This document shows positions 53,527 through 62,467 of a DNA stretch of 64,000 nt, piece after piece. Position 1 is the stretch's first letter, and the number at the start of each line of letters is the position of its first letter. This DNA comes from Leucobacter musarum subsp. musarum (GTDB lineage Bacteria; Actinomycetota; Actinomycetes; Actinomycetales; Microbacteriaceae): the NCBI RefSeq assembly GCF_001273845.1, contig NZ_JHBW01000087.1:434001-498000 (forward strand), in the 5' to 3' direction. Both the position numbers and the translations under genes were made by a program. The notes below the pieces were generated by a model. It saw nothing but the letters and a program-made list of their open reading frames with translations, had not been told where the DNA came from and made no database searches.

Positions 53527-55164
53527 ATGAGCAACGCAACACCGCGCGATCCGTCGGCACCGCAGTCGGGCGGGGCACCCGCAGCTCCCCCACCGCCGGC
53601 CCCCACCATCCAACTGGGCGAGCTGCTGCACCAGTACCAACTCGAGCTCTCACTGATCGCGGGCGCCAGCCGCGAAGCAGCTTCGCGCCCCGTGCAGTGG
53701 GTGCACGTCAGCGAGCTCGAAGACCCCGCGCCATTTTTGACGCCCCGCACCGTGCTCCTCACGACCGGCGCCCGCTTCAGCGCGCTCGATGACGCGCGCG
53801 ACGCCGATGGGTATGTGCAGCGTCTCATCGACGCCGGCGTCACGGCGCTCGGCGTCGCGGTCGGGCTGCACTGGGAGCGGGTTCCCGCGTCCATCGTCTC
53901 GGCGTGCGACCGCCTCGACCTCCCCCTGTTCCGCGTGCCCTACGACACGGCGTTCATCGAGATCGTGCAGACGGCCGCCCGACTCCTCGATGCGCAGACC
54001 CGCGATCGCGATATCTGGTCGCTCGAATCCCAGCGGGCAGTCGCGAATGCCTCCCTGCACCGTGATGGGCTCGGAGCCGCCATTCGCGAAGCCTCGGGCC
54101 GACTCGGGCGCTGGGTGTGCCTCACCGACCGGTTCGGGCGCATCGTCGAGTTCGCTCCGCAAGCCCAGCGGTCCACGTTCCCGGCCGACGGGGTGCGCCG
54201 GGAATCCCGGCGTCTCATCGAGCGCGGAGTGAGCGCCGGCCGCATTGAGAACGAAGACGGTACGGGCATGCAATTGCAGGCGCTCGGCCGCCAGGGGCAC
54301 GTGCTCGGCGTGCTCGCGGTTGAAGAACGCGGCGTCGCCGACAACGCAGAACGCGCCCTGCACGGGCTGGTCGCGGCGCTCGCAACGGTGCAACTGGAGC
54401 ACCGCAGCGGCATCCGATCAGCGCAGACCGCGCTTCGCGACGCCATTCTCGAACTCCTGCTCGCCGGCCAGATCGAACTCGCCGAGCGGCTCTCGCGCGG
54501 CACGCTGTCGCGCTTCCCGCAGGGGCCGGTGGTGGCGGTGCGTTACGCGGTTCCGGATCACCTCGACCCCACCTTCGCCGAAGATCTGCAGTCGCTCGAC
54601 GCCGGCAGCCCCGGGCTCTTCACCGCCGCGCTCAACGGCGCACCGCTCATGGTGGCCGAGGTGCGCCACCTTCCGGCGATCCGGCGTCTATTCGCCTCCC
54701 ACCAGCTCGCTGCTGGCGTCTCCGATCGCGGCGCACTCACCCGCTTGCACGAAGCCGCGGCCGAAGCCGACCTCGCGCTCGATCGAGCCATCGCGACCGA
54801 TGCCGGTGGATCGGTCGACTACCTCCCGGCACTGCATCAGGGAGTGCTGCATCTGCTCGATGCCCAGCCCGAGGCACGGCGACGCGCGCAACTGCTGCTC
54901 GCGCCGGTACGACACCACGATGAGCGTCACGACGACCGCATTGAGGAAGCGCTCACGGTCTGGCTTGCGCATCACGGGCAGACCAGCGCCGCCGCCACCG
55001 AACTGGGGCTGCACCGGCACACGCTCAAGGCCCGGGTACACACTGCGGCCCAATTGCTGCAAAACAACCTCGACTCGCCCGACACGCGAGCGGAACTCTG
55101 GGCCGCCCTCAGGCTCACCGGGCGCCCGGAAGAGAACCCAGAGCGCCCGGCACTGCGCGACTGA
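53527..55164 (+). CDS. PucR family transcriptional regulator (putative GabR)
   Basis: 545 aa. An N-terminal PucR/DUF-type sensor domain (about 25-140, with LSLIAGASREAASRPVQWVHVSELEDPAPFLTP) leads to a central domain. The C-terminal HTH_30 helix-turn-helix has the typical SAAATELGLHRHTLKARVHTAAQLL (about 488-512). Such proteins activate catabolic operons in response to the substrate; divergence from gabT-gabD and the shared inverted repeat suggest GABA control. The ATG at 53527 is preferred (AAAGG five bases upstream); the ATG three bases earlier is possible. Confidence 0.85.
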   Translation: MSNATPRDPSAPQSGGAPAAPPPPAPTIQLGELLHQYQLELSLIAGASREAASRPVQWVHVSELEDPAPFLTPRTVLLTTGARFSALDDARDADGYVQRLIDAGVTALGVAVGLHWERVPASIVSACDRLDLPLFRVPYDTAFIEIVQTAARLLDAQTRDRDIWSLESQRAVANASLHRDGLGAAIREASGRLGRWVCLTDRFGRIVEFAPQAQRSTFPADGVRRESRRLIERGVSAGRIENEDGTGMQLQALGRQGHVLGVLAVEERGVADNAERALHGLVAALATVQLEHRSGIRSAQTALRDAILELLLAGQIELAERLSRGTLSRFPQGPVVAVRYAVPDHLDPTFAEDLQSLDAGSPGLFTAALNGAPLMVAEVRHLPAIRRLFASHQLAAGVSDRGALTRLHEAAAEADLALDRAIATDAGGSVDYLPALHQGVLHLLDAQPEARRRAQLLLAPVRHHDERHDDRIEEALTVWLAHHGQTSAAATELGLHRHTLKARVHTAAQLLQNNLDSPDTRAELWAALRLTGRPEENPERPALRD

Positions 55165-56343
55165 TTAGTCCCATGTCTCGTCTGGCGGGATGCTGTCCAC
55201 GATCGTGGAGGTGATGGCGCTTGCGCCAATGACGTCGCCGGGAGAAAAACCCGGGTACTCGCGTGATTCTCTTTCGACCACGTTCCGGGTACCGATCAGC
55301 CTCCCCGTGGCATCGTCGAAGATCAGCTGCGTGGTGATGTCAGGGAGCACGTGAATCGAAATGCTGGTGCCCGCTCCGATCGAGATCGTCGAACCCGTAG
55401 GCGAGTTCCACTCCTGAGCGGCGTCGTAGCCCGCGAAGTACGTGACCTCGAGTTCTGAATCCGTGGCGAGCAGGCGATAGGCCCCAGCGCGAAGTTCGCC
55501 GGGCAGACTCTGGTCAGCTGCGATCGACCAGGCACCGTAGGCGATGGCGCCCTGCTCGGAGGAGATGGGCAAGTCACCGTTTTCGCGCTGGCGCGCCTCC
55601 TCGAGAACGTACGCGCGCAATCCGTCGACGTCGGTTGGGGCCTGCGACCGGCCCGCCTCGACTCCACGCGGCCAGGTATCGTCGTTCTCTGCCCCCGGCG
55701 CGGGTTCGGCCGACGGGCCGGTCACCGCGTCATCGACGACCGCGAACTCTTCGCGCACCTGGCGCTCGAGGTCGCCGCCTAAGGGGTACACCAGCTGTCG
55801 ACCGTAGTCTGCGGACTGGCGCACGGTGTAAGGCGCGTCATGATCAGCGGGGAGATACGTCGCCACCTCCATCTGAGACTTCACCAGCGCCGCCGGCTCC
55901 CCCTCGTTCACATAGTCATTCACGTTCCACGACGACCCGATTCCCTCGGAGCGAGAGGCGACACGCATGTACTGGCCCGGAGCCAACTCGGCATCGGCGG
56001 CGAGCACCTGATCTGCTGCTCGCCCCAGAAGCTCGGCGGCCTCCGCCGAGGTATCGGCCGGTGCGATCGGACCGAATACGGGGGCCGGCGTCGCCACAAT
56101 GGCGACCCCGGCAATAGCTCCGACCGCGATCACCCCGATACCCGCCCAGGTCACTCGCCTGCGGCGGGAACGCGCGCGCACCCGCGTCGGCGACTCGACG
56201 TCACCCGAGAGGCTCCGAGCGAGATCGCGCTCGAAACGCGCGAAGCCGCGCACCAGATCGTCGTCGCCGGGTTCGACGCCGCCGACGCGTTCACGCGCTC
56301 GGCGCACGGACGACAGTTCGTCGTGCTGCATTGCGTTGTTCAT
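55165..56343 (-). CDS. Membrane partner of the ECF sigma factor (CU044_5270-like)
   Basis: 392 aa. A charged N-terminal cytoplasmic region (about 1-70) ends in an Arg cluster. One membrane helix follows (about 73-95, GIGVIAVGAIAGVAIVA), then a large extracytoplasmic domain with conserved tryptophans and acidic residues. The layout matches the CU044_5270 family encoded next to ECF sigma factors in actinobacteria, so an anti-sigma or stress-sensing role is likely but not shown. ATG at 56343 has GGAG seven bases upstream and overlaps the sigma gene by 53 bp. Its stop touches that of the PucR gene. Confidence 0.78.
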   Translation of the reverse strand: MNNAMQHDELSSVRRARERVGGVEPGDDDLVRGFARFERDLARSLSGDVESPTRVRARSRRRRVTWAGIGVIAVGAIAGVAIVATPAPVFGPIAPADTSAEAAELLGRAADQVLAADAELAPGQYMRVASRSEGIGSSWNVNDYVNEGEPAALVKSQMEVATYLPADHDAPYTVRQSADYGRQLVYPLGGDLERQVREEFAVVDDAVTGPSAEPAPGAENDDTWPRGVEAGRSQAPTDVDGLRAYVLEEARQRENGDLPISSEQGAIAYGAWSIAADQSLPGELRAGAYRLLATDSELEVTYFAGYDAAQEWNSPTGSTISIGAGTSISIHVLPDITTQLIFDDATGRLIGTRNVVERESREYPGFSPGDVIGASAITSTIVDSIPPDETWD

Positions 56344-56938
56344 CAGTGTTCTCCACTTCACGGGCCGCGCCCGCTGCAAGTTGTGTGCGAAGGATGCGCC
56401 GGACACGATGCAGTCGAGACCGCGCGGTGCCCTCCGGAATGCCGAGCGCGGTTGCGATGCCCGCGGAGTCGAGCTCCGACCAGGCCGAAAGCATCAGAAC
56501 GTCGCGGTCACGCTTCGGCAACCGCGCGACGGTAGCCGCGATTGATCGAACGGCGGTATCCGCGTCGAGGCGCGAGTCGATCCCCTCACTGGGGTCATGG
56601 CCCGAGTGCACGGTACCGTCACCGCCGATGCCGCCCACTGCGGAGACGAGACGCCACAGATCGGCTTCCTGCCGTCGGCGCCGACGAATCAGGCGCGTGG
56701 CGATCCCGAGTACCCAGGGCAGTGCTCCGGGAACCGCGACGTCGTAGGTGTCGCGTCGTTCGAACGCCACCAGGAACGTCTCCGCCACGATGTCGTCAGC
56801 GGCCTCACGGCCGAGTCGCGAGATGGCATATCGAAACACCGCAGCGGCATGTCGCCGGTACAGCTCGGTGAAGGCCTCGGGCTGCTCGCGCGCGCTGGCG
56901 ATGATCTCGGCATCGCTCTGCACGTAACTGGATCTCAT
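56291..56938 (-). CDS. ECF RNA polymerase sigma factor
   Basis: 215 aa. Region 2 includes FTELYRRHAAAVFRYAISRLGREAADDIVAETFLVAFERR (about 23-62) and region 4 LPKRDRDVLMLSAWSELDSAGIATALGIPEGTARSRLHRVR (about 135-180). No conserved region 3, so group IV. The 3' end overlaps the membrane-partner gene by 53 bp, an arrangement typical of sigma/regulator pairs. ATG at 56938 is chosen; a GTG 15 bp upstream is also in frame. Confidence 0.9.
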   Translation of the reverse strand: MRSSYVQSDAEIIASAREQPEAFTELYRRHAAAVFRYAISRLGREAADDIVAETFLVAFERRDTYDVAVPGALPWVLGIATRLIRRRRRQEADLWRLVSAVGGIGGDGTVHSGHDPSEGIDSRLDADTAVRSIAATVARLPKRDRDVLMLSAWSELDSAGIATALGIPEGTARSRLHRVRRILRTQLAAGAAREVENTDEQRNAARRTVVRAPSA

Positions 56939-57006
56939 ACCGAGTATTGCCACCCCGGCGCCTGAGCGTTCACGATTCGTCTCAGATCATTGAAACCGGC
57001 GCAGGA

Positions 57007-57633
57007 TCAGCCCGACGCGGTCTGCGCGCGCACGTCGATGCGCACGCTCACCTGAATGTCTCGGGCGGTGACCTCGGGCGCAAAATCTTTCGCCGCGGCC
57101 ATACGCATGACAGGCGGGCCGGGGAACCCCGCGTCGCTCGCGTCTTCGACTGAAGTGATCTCGATCCCAGGTGCGCCGAGCGCTGCCGCGTAGTCTCCTG
57201 CCGCCGCACGAGCGTCAGCGACCGCCTCGGCTCGAAGCTCGCTGATCACGGCTGCACGATGCGCCGCGCTGAGCTCCCACGTCGCGTCAGCATCGGCGCC
57301 GTCCTCGATCAGGCCCGCGATGAGCTCGCCGACACGCTGCGGGTCATGCAGTGTCACCGACACCGACACCACAGCGCTGTGCTCGACGACTCGCACGCCG
57401 CCCTCGCCCGACCATGAATTGCTCGAGGTGCTGATCGGGTCCGCAATATAGGCGTCGGCCCCGCCCGCGGCGGCGACAGCGCGAAGACGATCGAGCACGC
57501 GATCCTGCAGCGCGCTGGCACTGGCGACCACGTTCTCGCGCGATGCGTCCGCGAATCGCGCGGATGCTCGCACGGTTGCCTGGTCCGCGGGAAGCGATCG
57601 TGTCGCTGCGCCGGTCACTCGAATCTCAGTCAT
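57007..57633 (-). CDS. SIMPL domain protein (DUF541)
   Basis: 208 aa. N-terminal VTGAATRSLPADQATVRASARFADASRE and C-terminal APEVTARDIQVSVRIDVRAQ match the periplasmic/cytoplasmic SIMPL (DUF541, BP26-like) fold, whose oligomers form channel-like structures of unknown function. No signal peptide, so probably cytoplasmic here. ATG at 57633 has GGAG upstream; a longer in-frame start at 57849 would overlap thiL. Confidence 0.8.
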   Translation of the reverse strand: MTEIRVTGAATRSLPADQATVRASARFADASRENVVASASALQDRVLDRLRAVAAAGGADAYIADPISTSSNSWSGEGGVRVVEHSAVVSVSVTLHDPQRVGELIAGLIEDGADADATWELSAAHRAAVISELRAEAVADARAAAGDYAAALGAPGIEITSVEDASDAGFPGPPVMRMAAAKDFAPEVTARDIQVSVRIDVRAQTASG

Positions 57634-57685
57634 GGCTGCTCCGATCGTCGGTCGAATCCACGTGCCGATGCCTTGCGCGTGCACG

Positions 57686-58741
57686 TCATGGCACCACAGT
57701 AGAGGCTGACGGCGCATCGGCGCCAGGAAGTCGCACGGTGTACGGATCCCACCCCTGCGCAGTGAGCGCTTCGCCGTCGAGCCGCAGGCTCGTCCCGGCG
57801 CCGGATGGCACCACGGCACCGATCCGGTGGAACCCGCTCGGAAGCTCAATTGCTGCAGGGAATGTTGCCAGAAGTCCGTGGTCTTCGCCGCCGGTGAGCA
57901 TCGCGGTCAGCGGCACCGGCACCCCTTGCTGCTCGCCGAACGACGCCAGCAGGTGCTCCGCTGAGAAATCGATGCCGACTCCGCTCGCACGCGCGAGGCG
58001 CTCCGCGTCGATCGACAACGAATCTGACACATCCATCATCGCGGTCGCCCCGAACTGCGCGGCAACGACCCCCAGCGGAATCGGCGGCGCGGGCGCGAGT
58101 TGCGCCGCGAGCACTTCGGGGTGCGTCGCCCAGAGCCGGGGCAATGCACGATCGTGCGCGATGCCGTCGCCGTCGGCCGCCTCCGCGAAGAGGAGCGACA
58201 GGCCGAGACCAGCAAGGCCGAGCTCCCCCGCGTACGCGACGACATCACCCGGGCACGCCCCGCCGCGCAGCACCGGAGCCCGTCCGTCAAGGTCACCGAT
58301 CGCGGTCACCGCTGCCGTCACGACGGGGGCGCGCCCGAGGTCACCCCCGACCACCCCGCACCCCGGCGCGAGCGCGCGGCACGCAGCATCGAGCCCCTCA
58401 GCGATGCGCTCGAGCAGCACGACCGGGGTGTCGTGCGGCACGGCGAGCGCAACCGTGAGCGCCGTCGGCCGCGCACCCATCGCCGCGACATCAGACAGAT
58501 TGGTCGCCGCCAGCTTCCAGCCGAGTTCGAATCCGTCGTGCCAGGCAAGTCGGAAATCGGGGCCCTCGATCATGGTGTCGGTCGTCACCACGATGTCGCC
58601 GGAATGCCGCATCACCGCGCAATCGTCGCCGGGGCCGACCGACGCCGCCTCAGCGCCCGTGAATCGAGCGAGCACACGCGCGAGCACACCGCGCTCTCCC
58701 AACGCTCCCACGGTCATTTCGGATTCTTCGACAGGCGTCAC
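57686..58741 (-). CDS. thiL: Thiamine-monophosphate kinase
   Basis: Phosphorylates thiamine monophosphate to the pyrophosphate cofactor, 351 aa. Motifs: VGPGDDCAVM (about 35-44), TTDTMIEGPDFRL (about 53-65), LAATNLSDVAAMGARPTAL (about 77-95), GGDLGRAP and MDVSDSLSIDAERLA. GTG at 58741 lies 6 nt after TAGCGT (58748-58753); an in-frame ATG eight codons later is possible. Divergent from the DUF3515 gene. Confidence 0.94.
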   Translation of the reverse strand: MTPVEESEMTVGALGERGVLARVLARFTGAEAASVGPGDDCAVMRHSGDIVVTTDTMIEGPDFRLAWHDGFELGWKLAATNLSDVAAMGARPTALTVALAVPHDTPVVLLERIAEGLDAACRALAPGCGVVGGDLGRAPVVTAAVTAIGDLDGRAPVLRGGACPGDVVAYAGELGLAGLGLSLLFAEAADGDGIAHDRALPRLWATHPEVLAAQLAPAPPIPLGVVAAQFGATAMMDVSDSLSIDAERLARASGVGIDFSAEHLLASFGEQQGVPVPLTAMLTGGEDHGLLATFPAAIELPSGFHRIGAVVPSGAGTSLRLDGEALTAQGWDPYTVRLPGADAPSASTVVP

Positions 58742-58747
58742 GACTCC

Positions 58748-58821
58748 ACGCTACCGGGCGACCGCCCCGAGTGCCCGAGACGGCACCGTGCGGCGATCCA
58801 CCAGATGCCGACGAGTAGGCT
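58748..58821. promoter_or_regulatory. Divergent leaderless promoters of thiL and DUF3515
   Basis: Minus strand TAGCGT (58748-58753), 6 nt before the thiL GTG; plus strand TAGGCT (58816-58821), 6 nt before the DUF3515 GTG. Confidence 0.5.
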
Positions 58822-58827
58822 GGCCGG

Positions 58828-59322
58828 GTGAAGTCTCGTGCCCTGAAGATCGCCGCATCGACCGCCGCACTGCTGGGCGCAGCATCCATGCTCACCGCAT
58901 GCGCACCGACGGTGCCCATGACCGCGGCCGACGATGCCAACAATCCGGCGTGCGCAAATGTCATCGTGCGTCTACCCGACACGGTCGCGGGGCAGGATCG
59001 CCGCACCACCAACGCCCAGTCGACCGGGGCATGGGGCGACAGCGCGGTCCAATTGATCTGCGGCACCGAACCGAGCGGGCCGACGACCGATGCCTGCGTC
59101 GATGTGAACGGCGTCGATTGGGTGATCGACGACTCAGCCGCGCCGATCTACAAATTCGAGCCGTACGGGCGCACCCCTGGCATCGTGGTGTACGTCGATT
59201 CCGAGCAGGTCAGCGGCACCGAGACCACCGTCGACCTCAACAACGTCGTGCAACAGTTGCCCCAAGAGCGCCAGTGCACGGCACTCACCGACACGTTCGA
59301 CATTCCCGGCGCGAAACAATAA
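58828..59322 (+). CDS. DUF3515 lipoprotein
   Basis: 164 aa exported lipoprotein with lipobox SMLTAC (Cys25). The body has PACANVIVRLPDTVAGQDRRTTNAQSTGAWGD and IVVYVDSEQ, characteristic of DUF3515, an actinobacterial family normally found between thiL and ddl as here. Four further cysteines may form disulfides. Function unknown. GTG at 58828 is 6 nt after TAGGCT. Confidence 0.85.
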   Translation: MKSRALKIAASTAALLGAASMLTACAPTVPMTAADDANNPACANVIVRLPDTVAGQDRRTTNAQSTGAWGDSAVQLICGTEPSGPTTDACVDVNGVDWVIDDSAAPIYKFEPYGRTPGIVVYVDSEQVSGTETTVDLNNVVQQLPQERQCTALTDTFDIPGAKQ

Positions 59323-59358
59323 ACATCGCGCCGTGAGACGCCCCGATCGTGCCGTCGG

Positions 59359-60492
59359 TCAGTAGGCCGGGCGGCGCTCGATCGCGAGCTCGATGAGCTC
59401 GGTGATGAGGTCGGTGTAACTGAGACCCGACTCCTCCCAGAGGCGCGGGTACATCGAGATCGGCGTGAAGCCGGGAAGCGTGTTCAGTTCGTTGAGCACC
59501 GGGCCTTCTGCCGTGAGGAAGAAGTCGATGCGGGCCAGCCCGGCGCACTGCGCGATCTCGAACGCGTGCACCGCATCCCGCTGCAGCGCCGCGAACTCCG
59601 CCTCCGTCACCGATGCCGGCAGCTGGAGTTCGACACCCGACGCTCCCAGGTACTTCGCGTCGAAATCGTAGAACCCCGAACCGCTGATGACGATCTCGCC
59701 GATGACCGAACTCGTGCGCGGGCGGTCGTCGCCACGCCCTTCGAGTACGGCGATCTCGACCTCGCGGCCGATGATGGCGGACTCGATGAGCACCGTGCGA
59801 TCCTCCGCGAATGCGATCTCGAGCGCGGCGCCCAGGCCCGCCTGCTCCGTCACCTTGCTGACCCCGACGCTCGAACCGGCACGGGCCGGCTTCACGAAGA
59901 GCGGATAAGTCAGGCCCTCGTCGAGACGCGACACGAGATACGGGTCGTGATCGAGCTGCGAACGCGTGACGGTGTTCCACGGGGCCACCGCGATGCCGGC
60001 GTCGGCAAGCACCGTCTTTACCGCGTGCTTGTCCATGCACAATGCCGACCCGAGCACACCGCTGCCGACGTACGGCATATCGACGAGTTCGAGCATGCCC
60101 TGCACGGTGCCGTCTTCACCGTAGGGTCCGTGCAGCATCGGCAGCACGGCGTCGACGTGGCCGAGACTGCGCAGCGTGCCCTGCTGGTCGATCACGGTGA
60201 CCGCGCGCGTCGCGGTCGACGCCGGCCAGAGCACACGCGTGCCGTTGTCGCGCACCTCGGGCAGCACCGCGGCGTCGAGTCGGTATTCCGAAAGATCTTC
60301 TTCGCGCATCAGCACAGTCGCGCCGTGCTTCGTGATGCCGACCGGAATCACGTCGAACTTCTCGCGGTCGATCGCGTGCAGCACGCCGGCAGCGGTGACG
60401 CAGCTGATGCCGTGCTCGCTCGATCGGCCGCCGAACAGCAGCACGACGGTGCTCTTCGCGTGTTCGCTGCCCTGGGGCTGGGGCTCAGTCAC
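59359..60492 (-). CDS. ddl: D-alanine--D-alanine ligase
   Basis: Makes the D-Ala-D-Ala dipeptide for peptidoglycan, 377 aa. ATP-grasp landmarks: LLFGGRSSEHGISC (about 18-31), HGPYGEDGTVQGMLE (about 120-134), MDKHAVKTVL, FVKPARAGSSVGVSKV (about 199-214) and the terminal LNELNTLPGFTPISMYP. GTG at 60492 overlaps the gpsA stop (GTGA) with AGGAG upstream inside gpsA. Confidence 0.96.
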   Translation of the reverse strand: MTEPQPQGSEHAKSTVVLLFGGRSSEHGISCVTAAGVLHAIDREKFDVIPVGITKHGATVLMREEDLSEYRLDAAVLPEVRDNGTRVLWPASTATRAVTVIDQQGTLRSLGHVDAVLPMLHGPYGEDGTVQGMLELVDMPYVGSGVLGSALCMDKHAVKTVLADAGIAVAPWNTVTRSQLDHDPYLVSRLDEGLTYPLFVKPARAGSSVGVSKVTEQAGLGAALEIAFAEDRTVLIESAIIGREVEIAVLEGRGDDRPRTSSVIGEIVISGSGFYDFDAKYLGASGVELQLPASVTEAEFAALQRDAVHAFEIAQCAGLARIDFFLTAEGPVLNELNTLPGFTPISMYPRLWEESGLSYTDLITELIELAIERRPAY

Positions 60493-61610
60493 GAAGTTTC
60501 TCCTTTAAAACGGTTGAATAGTCGCCGGATTCTTCCGGCCTGCGGCGCGGCGAGACTGAGCTCGGCCTGAGGCACCTCGTCTTCGGTCGCCAAGTGCGGG
60601 CCGAGGTGCTTCGGCGCCATGCGGCCACTGAGCACCATCTGCACCTGCTCCACGATCGGCATGACGATGCCCCGCTCACGGGCGAGCTCGAGCACGGGCG
60701 GCACCGACGTGATGCCCTCGGCGACCTGCTGCATCTGCTCGCGGGTCTCCTCCTGCGTGTACCCCTGACCGATGAGTCGCCCCGCGGTGTTGTTGCGCGA
60801 AAGCGGAGACTGGCAGGTGGCAATCAGGTCGCCCAGGCCCGCCAACCCCGACAGCGTCGCCGGGTCGGCCCCGGATGCCACCGAGAACTCGGTCATCTCT
60901 GCCAACCCACGCGTGATGATCGCGGCTTTCGTGTTCTCGCCGTACCCCACACCGTCGACGATGCCGATCGCCAGTGCGATCAGATTCTTGAGCACGCCAC
61001 CGAGTTCGGTCCCCACCACATCGGTGTTCACGTACGTGCGGAAGTAGTGAGCATTCGCGGCCGTGGCCACCTCTTGGGCAACGCCCAGATCGACGCACGA
61101 CGCGACCGCTCCAGTGGGTTGCTCCTTCGCGATCTCGAGCGCGATGTTTGGGCCTGACACCACGGCGATGCGCTCGGGGTCGAGATCGAGCGTATCCGCG
61201 ATGACTTCGGACATGCGCATGGTGGTGGTCTTTTCCACACCCTTCACCAGGCTGACGAGCACCGAGCGACGATCGAGATACGGCTCGAGGTCGATGAGGT
61301 TCTGCCGCAGTGTCTGACTCGGGACGGCCAGGAAGACGAGGCGAGCACCCTTCAGCGCGACCGAGAGATCGTCGGTGGCGCTGAGCCGCTTCGGCAGATT
61401 GATTCCCGGGAGGTACTGACTGTTGCGCTTCGCGACGCGGATCTCATTCGCGACCTCCGGGCGACGGGCCCAGATCGTGACGTCGCACCCCGCATCGGCA
61501 AGCACTTTGGCAAACGTGGTGCCCCAGCTGCCGGCACCGATGACGGCGACCTTGCGGCCGCGATTCTTCGTCGCGCTCGCGGACACCACGGGTACGGGTC
61601 GAGTACTCAA
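60489..61610 (-). CDS. gpsA: Glycerol-3-phosphate dehydrogenase [NAD(P)+]
   Basis: Supplies sn-glycerol-3-phosphate for phospholipids, 373 aa. The Rossmann motif VAVIGAGSWGTTFAKVLA (about 21-38), FLAVPSQTLRQ, SGPNIALEIA and the catalytic lysine block LGGVLKNLIALAIGI (about 204-218) are typical. TTG at 61610 overlaps the plsC stop, so translation is probably coupled; an internal GTG is possible. A C-terminal extension of about 30 residues follows the family core. Confidence 0.95.
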   Translation of the reverse strand: MSTRPVPVVSASATKNRGRKVAVIGAGSWGTTFAKVLADAGCDVTIWARRPEVANEIRVAKRNSQYLPGINLPKRLSATDDLSVALKGARLVFLAVPSQTLRQNLIDLEPYLDRRSVLVSLVKGVEKTTTMRMSEVIADTLDLDPERIAVVSGPNIALEIAKEQPTGAVASCVDLGVAQEVATAANAHYFRTYVNTDVVGTELGGVLKNLIALAIGIVDGVGYGENTKAAIITRGLAEMTEFSVASGADPATLSGLAGLGDLIATCQSPLSRNNTAGRLIGQGYTQEETREQMQQVAEGITSVPPVLELARERGIVMPIVEQVQMVLSGRMAPKHLGPHLATEDEVPQAELSLAAPQAGRIRRLFNRFKGETS

Positions 61611-62383
61611 AAGCGTCCCGTTTCGCTCTGTTGGTGCTTACTCGGATCCCAGCGCTCAGCGGGCGGGGTCTCGCCGCGCAGTTCCGCGAGCAGCGCAGTG
61701 ATGGCGTCCATAAGCTCGCGCGTCGCTTCGTTGATGACACGCTGATCGAGGGGCCGGCCCTTGAACTTGCTCAGATCGAGCGGCGCCCCGATCGATACCT
61801 CGATCGTCTTCCGAGGGAACGGATGCAGTCGCTTCGCATACCGCGGCATCAAGTGCTGCGTACCCCAGTGCGCCACGGGGATCAGCGGAATGCCTGATTC
61901 AAGGGCGAGACGCACTGCTCCACTCTTGCCGCGCATCGGCCAGAGATCGGGGTCGCGGGTCAGGGTGCCCTCGGGGTACACGATGACCCCTTGTTGGCGT
62001 TCGATCAACAGTGACGCCGCGCTCATGGGGTTTCCGTCACGGGCGGCGGAGCGCGCCGCACCTTCTCGCTGCACCGGGATCTGACCCGAGGCACGCATCA
62101 GCCAGCCGAGTACGGGCACCTTGAACAGGCTCGCCTTCGCCATGAAACGCGGCAGTCGACCGAGATGCCAGACGGCGGCACCCATCGCAATCGGATCGAC
62201 TTCGCTGTAGTGATTGGGCGCGAGGATGAAGGGACCGCTCTCGGGCAGCTTCGACTTCGGCGTGAAGCGATAGCGAACCATCATCGACCAGAACGGCAGA
62301 ATCAACGATGCGAGCGCCCAGAACGCTGAGGGCCGGCGTTTCTCCGCGGAAAGCCGGCTGCGGAATTTCACCGTGTCAGTCAT
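61607..62383 (-). CDS. plsC: 1-acylglycerol-3-phosphate O-acyltransferase
   Basis: Adds the second acyl chain to form phosphatidate, 258 aa, membrane-associated. Catalytic motif NHYSEVDP (H-x4-D, about 57-64), FMAKASLFKVPVLGWLM and VYPEGTLTRDP (about 136-146) are complete. ATG at 62383 lies 6 nt after a GATAAT box (62390-62395), so it has its own promoter after the murA terminator. Coupled to gpsA, which supplies its precursor pathway. Confidence 0.93.
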   Translation of the reverse strand: MTDTVKFRSRLSAEKRRPSAFWALASLILPFWSMMVRYRFTPKSKLPESGPFILAPNHYSEVDPIAMGAAVWHLGRLPRFMAKASLFKVPVLGWLMRASGQIPVQREGAARSAARDGNPMSAASLLIERQQGVIVYPEGTLTRDPDLWPMRGKSGAVRLALESGIPLIPVAHWGTQHLMPRYAKRLHPFPRKTIEVSIGAPLDLSKFKGRPLDQRVINEATRELMDAITALLAELRGETPPAERWDPSKHQQSETGRF

Positions 62384-62400
62384 ACGTCCATTATCCCGAA

Positions 62401-62441
62401 GCGGCGGTGGCCCGGAAGCATACGCTCCGGGCCACCGCCGC
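62401..62441 (-). terminator. Terminator hairpin after murA
   Basis: Arms 62401-62416 and 62426-62441 are perfectly complementary over 16 bp around a 9-nt loop, between the murA stop and the plsC promoter. Confidence 0.7.
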
Positions 62442-62467
62442 ATTCGCAGAAAATGATTGCTGCAGGA